NCBI GenBank assembly: GCA_003155655.1
Contig: PMDS01000105.1
Location: 1 to 64,000 of the forward strand
DNA: 64,000 nt
Direction of reading: 5' to 3'
Source of the DNA: Melioribacter sp.
Lineage (GTDB): Bacteria; Bacteroidota; Ignavibacteria; Ignavibacteriales; Melioribacteraceae
In this document: positions 1-9,419 of the stretch, in pieces
Numbering within the stretch: position 1 is the stretch's first letter
How the letters are laid out: each line of letters begins with the position of its first letter
Made by a program: the position numbers and the translations under genes
Notes under the pieces: model-generated
What the model saw: the letters and a program-made list of their open reading frames with translations, nothing else
Databases searched by the model: none
What the model was told of the DNA's origin: nothing

Positions 1-70
1 GGTCAGTTTTCAAGCGGAATAAACATCGTTCCGCGTTTAGATACAAATTGATTTTTGAATAGAGTAAAAA

Positions 71-603
71 TCAAGGTATATTAAATGTATTTTTCACTCT
101 CATTGAGACTTGAAAGTATCTAAAAAGAATATTTGCGAATACCAGATAGAAACCAACATTGTTGATCCAAAACATAAATAAAAATAAATTTGAAAGAAGT
201 TGTTTTTCCCTAAAAAGTGTCAATATATAAGCCGAGATTAAGATACCCGGGACGAATAAAGTATAGCAAGTTATCAGTAATCGAATGAAGAAAACTTTCT
301 TACGAATTGCTAATCCTAACAAAATACTAAATAATGCAATTGAAGCGTGAGCGAAAAGAAAAAAAATTGGATTACTTACATTTATTATTTTTTGAGGGTT
401 AAAATATAGGAACACTAACATCAGAGTGCTCAATAATGGTATCAAACTCATCAAAACGTTAGAGAAAAACAGAGTCCAACCTTCTACTTTTTCATATTTG
501 TTTGATTGAACTTTTATGTTGTCTTTTTTGCATACTTTTTGTTAAAAAATGAAGCGATATATTCAGTAATTAATATGGCAATAAAATAAGTTGAAAGCCC
601 CAT
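71..603 (-). pseudogene. Frameshifted small multi-pass membrane protein
   Basis: The continuous frame 71-454 encodes a hydrophobic protein of about 127 residues with roughly four membrane segments. It begins only at a TTG (454) or ATG (451) without a convincing ribosome site. The same frame is open further upstream (K-V-Q-S-N-K-Y-E-K-V-E-G-W and on), and an ATG at 603-601 starts a peptide, MGLSTYFIAILITEYIASFF, that flows into it if one frame change is allowed at the T6 run 524-529 (A6 on the coding strand). I read this as one gene of about 177 codons broken at a homopolymer, either a real mutation or a sequencing or assembly error. I recognise no family. It lies beside an insertion sequence in a decayed-looking stretch. 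Confidence 0.45.
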
Positions 604-1138
604 ATAAATTCTCTATTTAATTCTAATAATTTTGTTGTATTAAAAACCTTCCTTTAGATGTCATAGAGCAAAATCAATTTAATTCGCAAGCATGAATATT
701 TTAGCATGATGAGCCAGAATAATCAGAATAATAGCAAAAAAAATCGATTACGACTTTATCATCTTCGCACATACAGCGACATTATTGAATACCTCCCATG
801 CAGGATATAAGTAATGCTTCTAAAATTTTCTAACGTCCACCATAGATTTGTTGCTATTCAAAACTCCATCCGCAATAAATAATGATTCTATGCTGTAATC
901 TCTATTTTCACACTCCACAAATTAACATGTTAAAAATGATTATGCTCAAATTTTTGTTCAACCTCTTCAAATCCAGAACTCAATTGCACTTGAAAACGTC
1001 TTCCTAAGGAAGTAACTGGAAATAATTAACAGAACTACGAAGAATATCAGATTAAGAAGCGGGATCGATTCTTTTTCGTTTTGGTAAAAAGAATTTTCTC
1101 GAATTGGAGAGAGAGCCTGATAATTATTAAACCAAAAA
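604..1138. other. Gene-poor stretch left of the IS element
   Basis: I see no convincing gene here. On the minus strand there is a short open stretch (E-N-R-D-Y-S-I-E-S-L-F-I-A-D-G-V) that ends quickly and could be a relic of a decayed gene, but it cannot be assigned. No RNA gene or strong hairpin was recognised. Confidence 0.4.
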
Positions 1139-1166
1139 TGTATTGGTTCAGCGTGAAATGGAATAT
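1139..1166 (+). repeat. Left terminal inverted repeat of the IS3-family element
   Basis: This 28-bp end starts with TGTATTGGTTCAGCG and continues with AAATGGAAT at 1156-1164. It matches the inverted right end at 2521-2548 with about five mismatches. It lies beyond the stop of orfB. Confidence 0.8.
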
Positions 1167-1212
1167 TGGTTTAATTAAGTAAGGGGAAAAAGTCGTCTGT
1201 TTGAGTAGATAA

Positions 1213-2115
1213 TCAGCTGACATTTTTCACCTCGTAACGAGCTTTTTTAGCTAACTGTAATTTAGTATTTCTTTGATCAAGTTTCTCAGTAATCCGCCCA
1301 TTCAAAAAATCATCCGGTGTTAAATAGAACAATGAACTATGCAACCGCTTGGTATTGTAATATTCAATAAACTTAGCAATTTGTTTTCTGGCGTCATCGA
1401 GATCAATAAGAGATTTTCTCATCAAGCATTCTTCGTGAATGGTTCTGTGATAACGCTCGATCTTGCCGTTGCTCTGCGGATAAGCAATCGAAGTTCTAAT
1501 ATGCTGAAGCCCTGCTTGTTTTAAGTATTCAGCAAAGTCTTTGGAGATGAATTGGGAACCGTTATCAGTGATGAGTCTTGGTCTAGCACAAGGATATTTT
1601 TCCAAAGCTCTCTGAACAGTGATTTCAACATCATACTCTTGCATGTTCATTCTTAATTCATGATGAACGATATATCGAGAGTAACCATCAATAATCGAAA
1701 TAAGGAATAAGAAGGTCCCACGGAAGTTTATGTACTTGATATCAATGTGCCAATGTTGATGGACCGAAATTGGCTGTTCAAACCCGTTTCCTTTGGATGA
1801 TTTCTTAACTTTATTCCAGCGGTTTAATAATCCCATTGATTTTAGTACTCTGTAAGTAGTAGAAGGACTAACAGCAACTATATCACCATCCATCATCATG
1901 TAGGTCAATCTTCTGTAACCTTCACCGACATGAGTGCCAGCATAATTAATAATTGCTTCTCTTTCCCAGTCAAGTACCCAGTGTCTCTTGGGAATAATGC
2001 GGTTATGATTATTGGGCTGCTCAAACCGGGTTATCCAAGAATAATATTTGCTGGAACTGAGGCCGATCATTGTCAGCAGTTTATTAACCGGAGTATTTGT
2101 TTTAGTAGTCATCAT
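1213..2115 (-). CDS. IS3-family transposase OrfB (DDE integrase core)
   Basis: This 300-residue transposase has an rve integrase core. The catalytic residues are D125 (H-W-H-I-D), D184 (T-D-N-G-S-Q-F) and E220 (N-G-K-I-E-R), giving the D-D(35)E spacing of the IS3 family. An HTH_21-like region (S-K-Y-Y-S-W) precedes it. An ATG exists at 2115, but the reading frame stays open upstream through the orfA end (…L-W-V-E-P-D-V-R-D-N-I-V…) to the A8G run at 2188-2196. The active product is therefore probably the OrfAB fusion made by -1 frameshifting. The frame is intact. Confidence 0.9.
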   Translation of the reverse strand: MMTTKTNTPVNKLLTMIGLSSSKYYSWITRFEQPNNHNRIIPKRHWVLDWEREAIINYAGTHVGEGYRRLTYMMMDGDIVAVSPSTTYRVLKSMGLLNRWNKVKKSSKGNGFEQPISVHQHWHIDIKYINFRGTFLFLISIIDGYSRYIVHHELRMNMQEYDVEITVQRALEKYPCARPRLITDNGSQFISKDFAEYLKQAGLQHIRTSIAYPQSNGKIERYHRTIHEECLMRKSLIDLDDARKQIAKFIEYYNTKRLHSSLFYLTPDDFLNGRITEKLDQRNTKLQLAKKARYEVKNVS

Positions 2116-2168
2116 TGAAGTAAACTCAACAATGTTATCTCTGACGTCAGGTTCAACCCAAAGAGCAT

Positions 2169-2483
2169 TCAGTTCTCCCCATCGATACTTTTTTTTATCT
2201 CGATGTTCTCACGTATGAGATAACTGATTGCTTCGTCACGGTCTTTGAGCTTGGATTGTAATTTTTCGATTGTCTTCTGTTCTGCCGATGTTTGTTTGGG
2301 AGTCGATACTTTAGCAGTAAAAATATCAGCTGCTGATTCAAATAACTTTTTCTTCCAATTATAGATATCATTCGGACGGACTTCGTACTTTTCGGCTAAC
2401 TGACTAATGGATGTATTATTTTCCAAGAACTCTCTTAAAATCATTACTTTTTGTTCGGCCGTGTAGCGCTTTCTTTCTCTCAT
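2169..2483 (-). CDS. IS3-family transposase OrfA (HTH, InsE-like)
   Basis: This 104-residue protein binds the IS ends. Residues 1-55 form the HTH_Tnp_1-type helix-turn-helix (RERKRYTAEQKVMILREF, then an N-D-I-Y-N-W-K-K-K recognition helix). A leucine-rich coiled coil follows at residues 68-98, as is usual for OrfA dimerisation. The start ATG is preceded by AAGGAG at good spacing. The coding sequence contains ATA-AAA-AAA-AGT just before its stop (A8 run, 2189-2196), a typical site for -1 slippage into orfB. Confidence 0.88.
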   Translation of the reverse strand: MRERKRYTAEQKVMILREFLENNTSISQLAEKYEVRPNDIYNWKKKLFESAADIFTAKVSTPKQTSAEQKTIEKLQSKLKDRDEAISYLIRENIEIKKSIDGEN

Positions 2484-2520
2484 GGAATTCTCCTTCTTTT
2501 TACTCTACTCTAAATTTAGG

Positions 2521-2548
2521 AAATTCCATTTCCATCTGAAGCATTACA
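2521..2548 (-). repeat. Right terminal inverted repeat of the IS3-family element
   Basis: Read on the minus strand this end starts TGTAATGCTTCAGAT and continues GGAAATGGAAT, pairing with 1139-1166. It lies upstream of orfA and probably contains or abuts its promoter. Confidence 0.8.
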
Positions 2549-3287
2549 AAAATGGTGTGTCTATTAAAAATTCTATCAGTTCGAAAAACACTCATTCAAT
2601 TGAGGTTGCATTTTGTACAGCTCAAATTAATACGTAAAGCCTATTATGTACAAGATATTTTCTCTGTATCTCATCGTAACATTTCCCTCCGAAAATATTT
2701 TTTGAAAATTATGGAATAAGAACAATAGTAATAACTCATTGTGAAGTTTATTAATTCTTCAATGCGCTAGCTTAATTCGGGCAATTAATTATAAATTAAA
2801 TGAAACGGTCACAAAATGGTCATAGACTTTTCACTCAGGCTTTATTTTATTGAGGAAAATGTTGTTGGCGGAGAGATTAAAATTCTCCGAATAAAATAAT
2901 TTCTCTTATTATTTAAACCGTTGATAAATTCCTGCTGCTTTCGAAGAAAGATTATATTAAATTACAATTGAGTCCTGGATTTGAAGAAAGTGAGAGAAAA
3001 ATTGCGAAATATTTTGAGTATGATGGACTTGCCACTAGGAAGAGTTAAAACTTGATTCATGAAATGTAATTCAGTAGATAATAAGTTCTTCAATCTCCTC
3101 TAAAAGAGATAATAATCTTTATACAATTTCAATATATTTAATTTGAATATTGTTTTATTTAAAAATATTTGATATTATACAATGAGACCTATTTGTCTTT
3201 ACTTATAATTAAAAGATTTGCACAACTTTCTGCATTGGAGAATTTCTTTAAAGTGAATTATTAATTAAATATGTAGCGGGGTTTTTA
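2549..3287. other. Non-coding or decayed stretch right of the IS element
   Basis: There is no complete gene in these roughly 740 bases. Short plus-strand open stretches (for example one encoding S-P-G-F-E-E-S-E-R-K-I-A-K-Y-F-E-Y-D-G near 2968-3042) look like remnants of a degraded protein gene, but they are interrupted by stops and shifts and I cannot name the family. The 100-200 bases before 3288 presumably hold the promoter of the next gene. Confidence 0.35.
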
Positions 3288-4583
3288 ATGGGCACAGATC
3301 ATATTTATTATTTCAGAAAAAAGAATATTTTTTTAATTCTTTTTTTCCTCATAGGATTTGGATTTTGCAATGCGCAGAGTCTCATTGATCAATTTAATAA
3401 GGCAAAAGACCTTTTAGAAAAAGCAAAAGTTGCTGAAAAGACAATTGAAACTGTAAAAGAGGGTATCGAAAACGGCAATCTTGGCGAAGTTAGTGCAGGA
3501 GTGCTTGCAGCCAAATCGTTAATAGAAAATAATAAATCTGCTGCTTTACATTATTTACATTTTGCTAATGCTTTGAGATCGGGAAATTTCGTTAATATAT
3601 TAAGGAGTATTCCTATATACGACCCTAAATTAGGAAGTATTATTTATCTAAATGATTATTGTGGCAGATTCATTAATGAAATTGGGCTTAGTGGAAGTGT
3701 TCTTGGACAAGATCCTATTGGGACTGGTATATTACTTATAATAGATAAAGATCTACTGCTTAATGTTAAATTAATTTTATTTAACAATGAATGGGTAAGT
3801 TTGAATGAAGTTAGAAGTTACATCGGTAGTGACTCTAAAATCAGGAGAATTAATGATGATTATTATAGAATGAAGGATTGTTTTACAGCTCAAAATGTTT
3901 CAAGTTTTCAAGAAGCACTATCTAACTTTCAAGTTGATGTTAATGAATACAATAACCCACCCCAAGTTCTGTCAAACAACAATGTAGATCAAAGTTCATC
4001 CGTTACTTCCAATGATACTATTAGTGAAAAAGTTGAACCTCAAAATGTACAGCCAGATACTAATTTAACCAAAAAGACAGAAATTGTTGAAAATAATAAT
4101 AATTCACAGGATAGTTCTTCTATTCAACAACGTGATACTGCTCAGGAAAATAGCGCAATAAGCACAACTCCCATCTTTTTATCAGTAGCAAATTCCAAGC
4201 AGACCTCATTGGCTGTGTTAGGCAGAGAGTATCTTAATCCGGATTATAAATTGTATTTATATTATGTATCAAATGATAAGGAAGAATATTATTCCTCTGA
4301 TGATGAAAAAACAATTATAGTTTTTTGGAAAGAATATGATTATGAGAATATTGGATTGGAGGGAAAATATACATACGAACTCAGTCAAAATCCTAATCAT
4401 TTAAGTATTGAACATGTCGGCAATGATTACTATTCGTTATTTATTAAAGAGATTAACCAAATAGTTTATAAGAAAACATTTTGTAGGCAAAACGAATTCT
4501 ACAATTTGGTTATAACATATCCTGCAACTTATGAGAATGATGTAAATATTATAAAAGAAAAAATATCGCAAAGTTTTAAATAA
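3288..4583 (+). CDS. Secreted protein of unknown function
   Basis: This is a 431-residue protein that I do not recognise. It has a basic N-terminus and a hydrophobic segment ending in F-C-N-A-Q near residue 30, a typical Sec signal peptide with the A-Q cleavage style of this phylum. Residues 34-60 are lysine/glutamate-rich and likely coiled coil. Residues 65-215 form a first globular part. Residues 220-290 are an Asn/Gln/Ser/Thr-rich linker. Residues 295-431 form a second compact part rich in aromatic residues. No membrane anchor or T9SS tail is present, so a periplasmic location is likely. It stands alone, with about 700 and 400 non-coding bases on its two sides. Confidence 0.75.
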   Translation: MGTDHIYYFRKKNIFLILFFLIGFGFCNAQSLIDQFNKAKDLLEKAKVAEKTIETVKEGIENGNLGEVSAGVLAAKSLIENNKSAALHYLHFANALRSGNFVNILRSIPIYDPKLGSIIYLNDYCGRFINEIGLSGSVLGQDPIGTGILLIIDKDLLLNVKLILFNNEWVSLNEVRSYIGSDSKIRRINDDYYRMKDCFTAQNVSSFQEALSNFQVDVNEYNNPPQVLSNNNVDQSSSVTSNDTISEKVEPQNVQPDTNLTKKTEIVENNNNSQDSSSIQQRDTAQENSAISTTPIFLSVANSKQTSLAVLGREYLNPDYKLYLYYVSNDKEEYYSSDDEKTIIVFWKEYDYENIGLEGKYTYELSQNPNHLSIEHVGNDYYSLFIKEINQIVYKKTFCRQNEFYNLVITYPATYENDVNIIKEKISQSFK

Positions 4584-5020
4584 TTTTCTCAAGTTCACAA
4601 ATATATGTTTACTAATAAATTGGAACGAATAATTATTCGGGAGAAACAGTTTTCCGAGGTATTTAAATTCCAAAAATAGGCGGGGGTTAAACAGACCGAT
4701 TGTAATGACCATCATGTAAAATAGAAATTAAGTATATCAGCATTATTAAAGGTTTAATTGCCTATTAATGTTAAAAAGTATATGCTTGTCGTGTTTTAAA
4801 ATAAATAAACAAATGTGAGTAAACATGGATTAACGGATTTTATAAAAGCATACCTGGCAGCGAAATTAACTTTTATAATTCGAATTTATGTAGTGTATCT
4901 TAAGTTAAAAATGGATTTAGTAACAATGAAATCGAAACATTTTTTTAAATAAATAATTCACTTTACAACATCAATAATCTTATGATAAATAAAAAATTCA
5001 AAAATTTATTGAGTAATCAT
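4584..5020. other. Intergenic region, no feature recognised
   Basis: About 430 bases of very AT-rich sequence lie between the unknown secreted protein and the FN3 lipoprotein. I see no gene, terminator with a T-tract or structured RNA. It likely carries the promoter of the downstream gene. Confidence 0.4.
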
Positions 5021-6460
5021 ATGAAGAAGATTTATGTATACGGTGTGCTTGTAAGTTTTCTATTTTTATTTCTCATGTTTCTAAATAGCTGCGGGGTCAA
5101 CGATTACAATATACCGGAATTGTATCCTGGATATGTTAAAGGAACTGTGATGGGATCTATCAGTAATAAACCTATTGATAGCGTATTTGTAATATTAAAT
5201 TATAATCTTAAAGATTCAATTCAAACATTAACAAGCAACGGAGAATATTTTATTTCCAATATTCCAATTGGAAAAGGAAATACTATAAAGGGACATCTTA
5301 CCTATATCAAATATGGATATCAATCGAAGGATTCTGCTTTCAGCTTAAAGCCTTTCGACACATTAAAATATTCTATTAGACTTATTATTAAAAGTTTTAA
5401 TCTAAATATTTCGTCAAATTCAGCAGAGTCTGGTAAAGTAACATCATCAGGGAGCGGATTATATAATGAGGGTACCAGTGTAACTGTAACAGCAACGCCA
5501 AACAGTGGATACACATTTACAAATTGGACAGAAAATGGAACTATAGTATCAACAAATGCTAGTTATACGTTTATCATAAAAAGCAGCAGAACATTAATCG
5601 CAAACTTTTCACTATTTTCACCTCCTGGGGCAACTTCAGCAACTAGCTTAACCCAAACAAGTTTCATAGCAAATTGGGGAAGTGTAAGTGGTGCTACAGG
5701 TTATTATTTAGATGTAGCGAATGATACTAATTTTACAAGCTCAAGCTGTGTAATTGGTTACAATAACAAAAATGTTTCCAACTTAACATCTTACCCGGTT
5801 ACCGGTCTAACGGCAGGAACAATATATTATTATAGAGTAAGGTCATACAACGCAAGTAATTCAAGTAGTAACTCTAATATAATTACTGTGATGATATCTC
5901 CAATAGCGATATCAGCAACTAACTTAACACAAACAAGTTTCAGAGCACATTGGGTAAGCGTAAAAGGAGCAACCGGTTATAATCTTGATGTATCGACTGA
6001 TAATAATTTTACAAGTTTTGTAACTGGTTACAATAACAATCATGTTTCCAACTTAACATCTTACCCGGTTACCGGCCTAATGGCAGGAACAATATATTAT
6101 TATAGAGTAAGATACTATAATACAGTTGATACAAGTGGTAATTCCAATACAATTACGACAACTTTACCAAATGTATTAAATCCGCCAGTAGCAAAACCAG
6201 CAACTGACTTAACACAAGCAAGTTTCACAGCAAATTGGGAAAGTGTAATCGGAGCTACCGGTTATAATCTTGATGTAGCGACTGATGATAGTTTTACACA
6301 GCCTGTATCTGGATTCAGCTCCAAAGATGTTTCAAATTTAACATCGTATCCAGTTACAGGTCTAACAACTGGAACTATATATTATTATAGAGTAAGATCT
6401 TACAATTCAGGTGGTACAAGTGGTAATTCCAATATTATTAATTTGAAAACTAATCCCTAG
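5021..6460 (+). CDS. Lipoprotein with carboxypeptidase-regulatory-like, InlB-type and three FN3 domains
   Basis: The start at 5021 is preferred over the in-frame ATG at 4982 because it gives a normal lipoprotein signal, MKKIYVYGVLV… ending L-N-S-C-G. The lipidated Cys is near residue 24. A short carboxypeptidase-regulatory-like beta domain follows (Y-V-K-G-T-V-M-G-S-I-S-N-K-P-I-D-S), then one divergent InlB B-repeat (S-G-Y-T-F-T-N-W-T-E-N-G). Three fibronectin type III domains of about 90 residues fill the rest, each with A-T-x-L-T-Q-x-S-F-x-A-x-W at the start and Y-Y-Y-R-V-R near the end. It is probably a surface or periplasmic adhesion or scaffold lipoprotein. It lacks the T9SS tail of its relatives at 23.5 and 28.3 kb, yet shares nearly identical FN3 DNA with the former. 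Confidence 0.8.
   Translation: MKKIYVYGVLVSFLFLFLMFLNSCGVNDYNIPELYPGYVKGTVMGSISNKPIDSVFVILNYNLKDSIQTLTSNGEYFISNIPIGKGNTIKGHLTYIKYGYQSKDSAFSLKPFDTLKYSIRLIIKSFNLNISSNSAESGKVTSSGSGLYNEGTSVTVTATPNSGYTFTNWTENGTIVSTNASYTFIIKSSRTLIANFSLFSPPGATSATSLTQTSFIANWGSVSGATGYYLDVANDTNFTSSSCVIGYNNKNVSNLTSYPVTGLTAGTIYYYRVRSYNASNSSSNSNIITVMISPIAISATNLTQTSFRAHWVSVKGATGYNLDVSTDNNFTSFVTGYNNNHVSNLTSYPVTGLMAGTIYYYRVRYYNTVDTSGNSNTITTTLPNVLNPPVAKPATDLTQASFTANWESVIGATGYNLDVATDDSFTQPVSGFSSKDVSNLTSYPVTGLTTGTIYYYRVRSYNSGGTSGNSNIINLKTNP
5615..6457 (+). repeat. Three tandem FN3-encoding repeats of about 280 bp
   Basis: Three successive units each contain AACTTAACacAAACAAGTTT-like and TATTATTATAGAGTAAG segments. The same segments recur four times at 24543-25665, so FN3 modules have been copied within and between genes. 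Confidence 0.8.
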
Positions 6461-6727
6461 AAGCTATTAGAAAGTATGAAAAAATTACTCGTTATGTTGA
6501 TAAACAAAAGGAATTATTTATGGACATCTATTAAGACTACAAAAAATGTCTGTTTATGAAGATGTAGATTATTTTTACTAATAAAGTGATTAAGTATTTA
6601 CATATAAAAAATAAATATGAATGAAGGGTATATATTGTTCGATTTTCAAATTAATGGAATTAAACAAATTAATTTTGTTGTAATACCTAATAAATATCGA
6701 ATTAATAAGTAAAATAAGGAGAGAAGG

Positions 6728-7867
6728 ATGAAACGCTTAATGTACTTTATGCTGATTGTAATCAGTATACAATTTAAACTTTCTGCTCAAATTGCAGAGC
6801 CCAAAGATGCAAGTCTCATTCCCCAAATTAGATCCGGTGCTTTGGATCTTGAATCTGTAAAACTTCTTGGACAAGTTGCTCAATGGTCCGAGAACATGAA
6901 GATATCTACAGATGAATATTTAATCAAGGACAAATGGGGACAACCGCTAATTGTTCGCTTTTCTCAGACATCAGAAAGACCAGCCCCTAGTAAATGGTTC
7001 GAAATAATAGGTACTGTTGTTGTTGATAATGCTCGTAAAATAAGAATACTTTCTGAAAATTTCAGAAAAGCTATTAATGATGATGATAGCCAATTAAAAG
7101 AAAAACTGAGACAAAATGCTCAAATGGCAATTAGCGATGCTGAATCTGCAATTGATAAAGGTAAAGGTTTTTTCAGTGATCTTAAAAATGCTGATAGAAA
7201 ATTAGAAGATGCACGTTCTAATATGAGTAGGGGAGAATTTACATTAGCTATCGCTGATGCAAAAGCTGCTCAACAAATTGCGGAAAATCCTCCATTCAGT
7301 CTTGCCTTCTATATTATTATTGCTGTAATAGTACTTGGCATTATCATTTTAGTTATCGTGATCATTCGAGGGTCTTTAGGTAAATTAGAAAATGAAAATA
7401 AAAAACTGAAAGAGGAATATGAAAAAAAACTCCTGGAAGTAATGGAAAGTCTTAGACCTAAAACAGTTCCAATTGGCGATGCCAATTTAAGTTTCAGTGA
7501 ACCAACTGTTAGAAATGAAACTCTTGTTGTTCTTCCTTTCCGTTTTGATCTTGAGTCAAATGGTAAAAATGAACCTGTTAACTTTTATATTGGCAGGAAT
7601 GATGCAGACTGTGAATTTACTTTTGGTAAAAACACAGGAAAAGAATTAAAACATGTCCGGATTGATCATCCTACAGTTTCTCATGATCAAGCAAAAATAA
7701 TCTGGGATAAAAAGAATCAAAATGCAAAACTAATTAATCACGCATCGGGTAATCCAACTAGAGTAAATGGAAAAATTTTAGAACTTGGCGAAACATGTGA
7801 CTTAAATGATGGTGACGTAGTCATGATGGGTATAGTGAAATTGATTTATAGAAAGGGAGTTATCTAA
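6728..7867 (+). CDS. FHA-domain membrane protein, first gene of kinase/phosphatase/transporter operon
   Basis: This 379-residue protein binds phosphothreonine through a C-terminal FHA domain. A signal-like hydrophobic N-terminus ends at L-S-A-Q (residue 21). Residues 22-185 would be periplasmic. A strong membrane helix lies at about 189-214, a short coiled coil at 217-245, and the FHA fold at about 285-379 with its signature residues: G-R in Y-I-G-R-N, S-H in T-V-S-H-D, and N in R-V-N-G-K. The FHA domain therefore faces the cytosol while a sensor part faces the periplasm. The start is supported by a strong AAGGAGAGAAGG sequence. The PP2C gene follows 7 bp later and a kinase after that, so the FHA domain probably reads phosphorylation by that kinase. 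Confidence 0.88.
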   Translation: MKRLMYFMLIVISIQFKLSAQIAEPKDASLIPQIRSGALDLESVKLLGQVAQWSENMKISTDEYLIKDKWGQPLIVRFSQTSERPAPSKWFEIIGTVVVDNARKIRILSENFRKAINDDDSQLKEKLRQNAQMAISDAESAIDKGKGFFSDLKNADRKLEDARSNMSRGEFTLAIADAKAAQQIAENPPFSLAFYIIIAVIVLGIIILVIVIIRGSLGKLENENKKLKEEYEKKLLEVMESLRPKTVPIGDANLSFSEPTVRNETLVVLPFRFDLESNGKNEPVNFYIGRNDADCEFTFGKNTGKELKHVRIDHPTVSHDQAKIIWDKKNQNAKLINHASGNPTRVNGKILELGETCDLNDGDVVMMGIVKLIYRKGVI

Positions 7868-7874
7868 GACTTTT

Positions 7875-9416
7875 ATGGGTCAATTAATTCTCACTAAATT
7901 TAGTACAAAAGGAAGAAGGAAAGAAAACGAAGATACATCATGTGTTCTAACTTTTGATAAACCAAACCGTGCTGAACTTATTGCCTTGGCAGCTGTTGCC
8001 GATGGGATGGGGGGAATGCTAAATGGTAAAATGGCATCCCAAACTGCAATAGAGTGCTTGCAAAAAGCTGTAATTTATTTAATAGATAAACTGGATAAAG
8101 AAGATTTTACACGAATCGAAAATTTGCAGGAGATTTTCGATTCGGTCAATAGAGGGGTGCTAAATAAATCTTATGAGATGGTTAACAGAGAGGGAATTGG
8201 AACCACTATAGTCGTTGCTTTTGCATTTCATAATGAAGTTATTATAGTAAATATTGGAGATAGCAGGGCATATTTAATTAATAGCGATGATGTAGTTCAA
8301 ATTACAGAAGATCATAATGCGATCACAGAATACACAAAAAAATATGGAGAAAATGCTTCTCCAAATGCTCCAGCTCTTTTTAATGCTGCTCTAACAAGGT
8401 ATCTTGGAACTGAAAAGGCTCCTGCAATTGATTGTTTCAAGATACAGCTTAAAGGAAGGAGTTTAATATTTCTTTTATGTTCGGACGGTCTTTCAAAATT
8501 TTTATCCAATAATGAGATTGGTATCACCATTCGAGCGAATGCAAGAATATCTGATTCCGCTAAACTTGTTGTTGAATCTGCCTACGGAAAAGGCAGCGAT
8601 GACAACATAAGTGTTGTTCTTTTAGAGTATGGTAAAGTTAAACGTTCTTTAATTAGTGATACCAAAATAGATTTACATTTAGCCAAAAGTAAATTTGATA
8701 AAAATATCAAAAGACGATTCCCTTCAACCTTTAAGTTTATTTATTTGAGGATCATGAATTATTCAAAATATTTATTATTGTTCCTTTTGATTTCATTATT
8801 GGTTGGATTAATTATCTCGCGGAATTTTCAAAAACATGTTGAAGGAATATTTACAAAATCCTCCAATCAATCTTTGACAATTACTTTTACAGATCCTAAA
8901 GTAAATGCTACACTATATGTCGGAGACACCCTTAAAGTAAGATGGAGATATTCAGGAAGTAATATTACTGCAAAAATGTATGTTAATATTAATGAGAGAG
9001 ATTCACTAATAGACCCTGCATTAAATTTATCTTCAGGGAAAAAAGATTATCGTTTAATGAACGAAACAAAAAAAGCTCAATTTAAATTTAAATACACTGA
9101 AAATACAAAAGAAAATATGGTTCTTTCTCCGCCCTTCATAATTAAAAAAACAACTGACAAACCTATTCATTCCAGCGAGACCATTTACAAACTTGTAATT
9201 AAAGATTTTAAGTATATAATTAAAAGAAAAGCAATTGTATATGAAAAAGTGGATTTGAAATCAAATACAAAAGATGAGGTGGCAGTTGGAACACCTATCC
9301 TAATTCTTCTAAGTACATCAGATGGTAATTGGGTATATATTTTTTCGTTTGAATCTTCAAATAACAAACTTGTTTCCGGGTGGATAGAGACAAAAAATAC
9401 TAATTATATAAAGTAG
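7875..9416 (+). CDS. PP2C-type Ser/Thr phosphatase with membrane anchor and periplasmic SH3-like tail
   Basis: Residues 1-255 form a PPM/PP2C phosphatase that uses Mn/Mg to dephosphorylate Ser/Thr. Metal-site motifs are intact: E-N-E-D (D20), A-D-G-M-G-G (D43), G-D-S-R-A-Y, C-S-D-G-L and G-S-D-D-N-I. A membrane helix spans about 296-315 (Y-L-L-L-F-L-L-I-S). The remaining 200 residues should be periplasmic and end in a small bacterial SH3-like domain (about 440-510, G-N-W-V-Y-I and G-W-I-E). Most stand-alone bacterial PP2C proteins are about 240-260 residues and soluble, so the anchored tail is unusual. It is 7 bp after the FHA gene and 3 bp before the kinase gene, and presumably counteracts that kinase. 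Confidence 0.92.
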   Translation: MGQLILTKFSTKGRRKENEDTSCVLTFDKPNRAELIALAAVADGMGGMLNGKMASQTAIECLQKAVIYLIDKLDKEDFTRIENLQEIFDSVNRGVLNKSYEMVNREGIGTTIVVAFAFHNEVIIVNIGDSRAYLINSDDVVQITEDHNAITEYTKKYGENASPNAPALFNAALTRYLGTEKAPAIDCFKIQLKGRSLIFLLCSDGLSKFLSNNEIGITIRANARISDSAKLVVESAYGKGSDDNISVVLLEYGKVKRSLISDTKIDLHLAKSKFDKNIKRRFPSTFKFIYLRIMNYSKYLLLFLLISLLVGLIISRNFQKHVEGIFTKSSNQSLTITFTDPKVNATLYVGDTLKVRWRYSGSNITAKMYVNINERDSLIDPALNLSSGKKDYRLMNETKKAQFKFKYTENTKENMVLSPPFIIKKTTDKPIHSSETIYKLVIKDFKYIIKRKAIVYEKVDLKSNTKDEVAVGTPILILLSTSDGNWVYIFSFESSNNKLVSGWIETKNTNYIK

Positions 9417-9419
9417 CCT

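Larger units (their letters stand above)
1139..2548 (-). mobile_element. IS3-family insertion sequence, complete
   Basis: The element is 1410 bp and carries orfA and orfB on the minus strand. Its ends are imperfect terminal inverted repeats beginning TGTA: TGTATTGGTTCAGCG at the left, and TGTAATGCTTCAGAT read inward from the right, with about 23 of the first 28 positions matching by eye. Both flanks are runs of A (1134-1138 and 2549-2552), consistent with a 3-4 bp target duplication, although such a duplication cannot be distinguished from chance in an A run. Length, gene order, the DDE spacing and an A8G slippery sequence all fit the IS3 family. Nothing suggests that it is inactive. Confidence 0.88.

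Noticed and set aside
14-34. Small hairpin GCGGAA/TTCCGC at the window edge
   Set aside because: It has a six-base stem and nine-base loop with no T-tract, and the upstream context lies outside the window.
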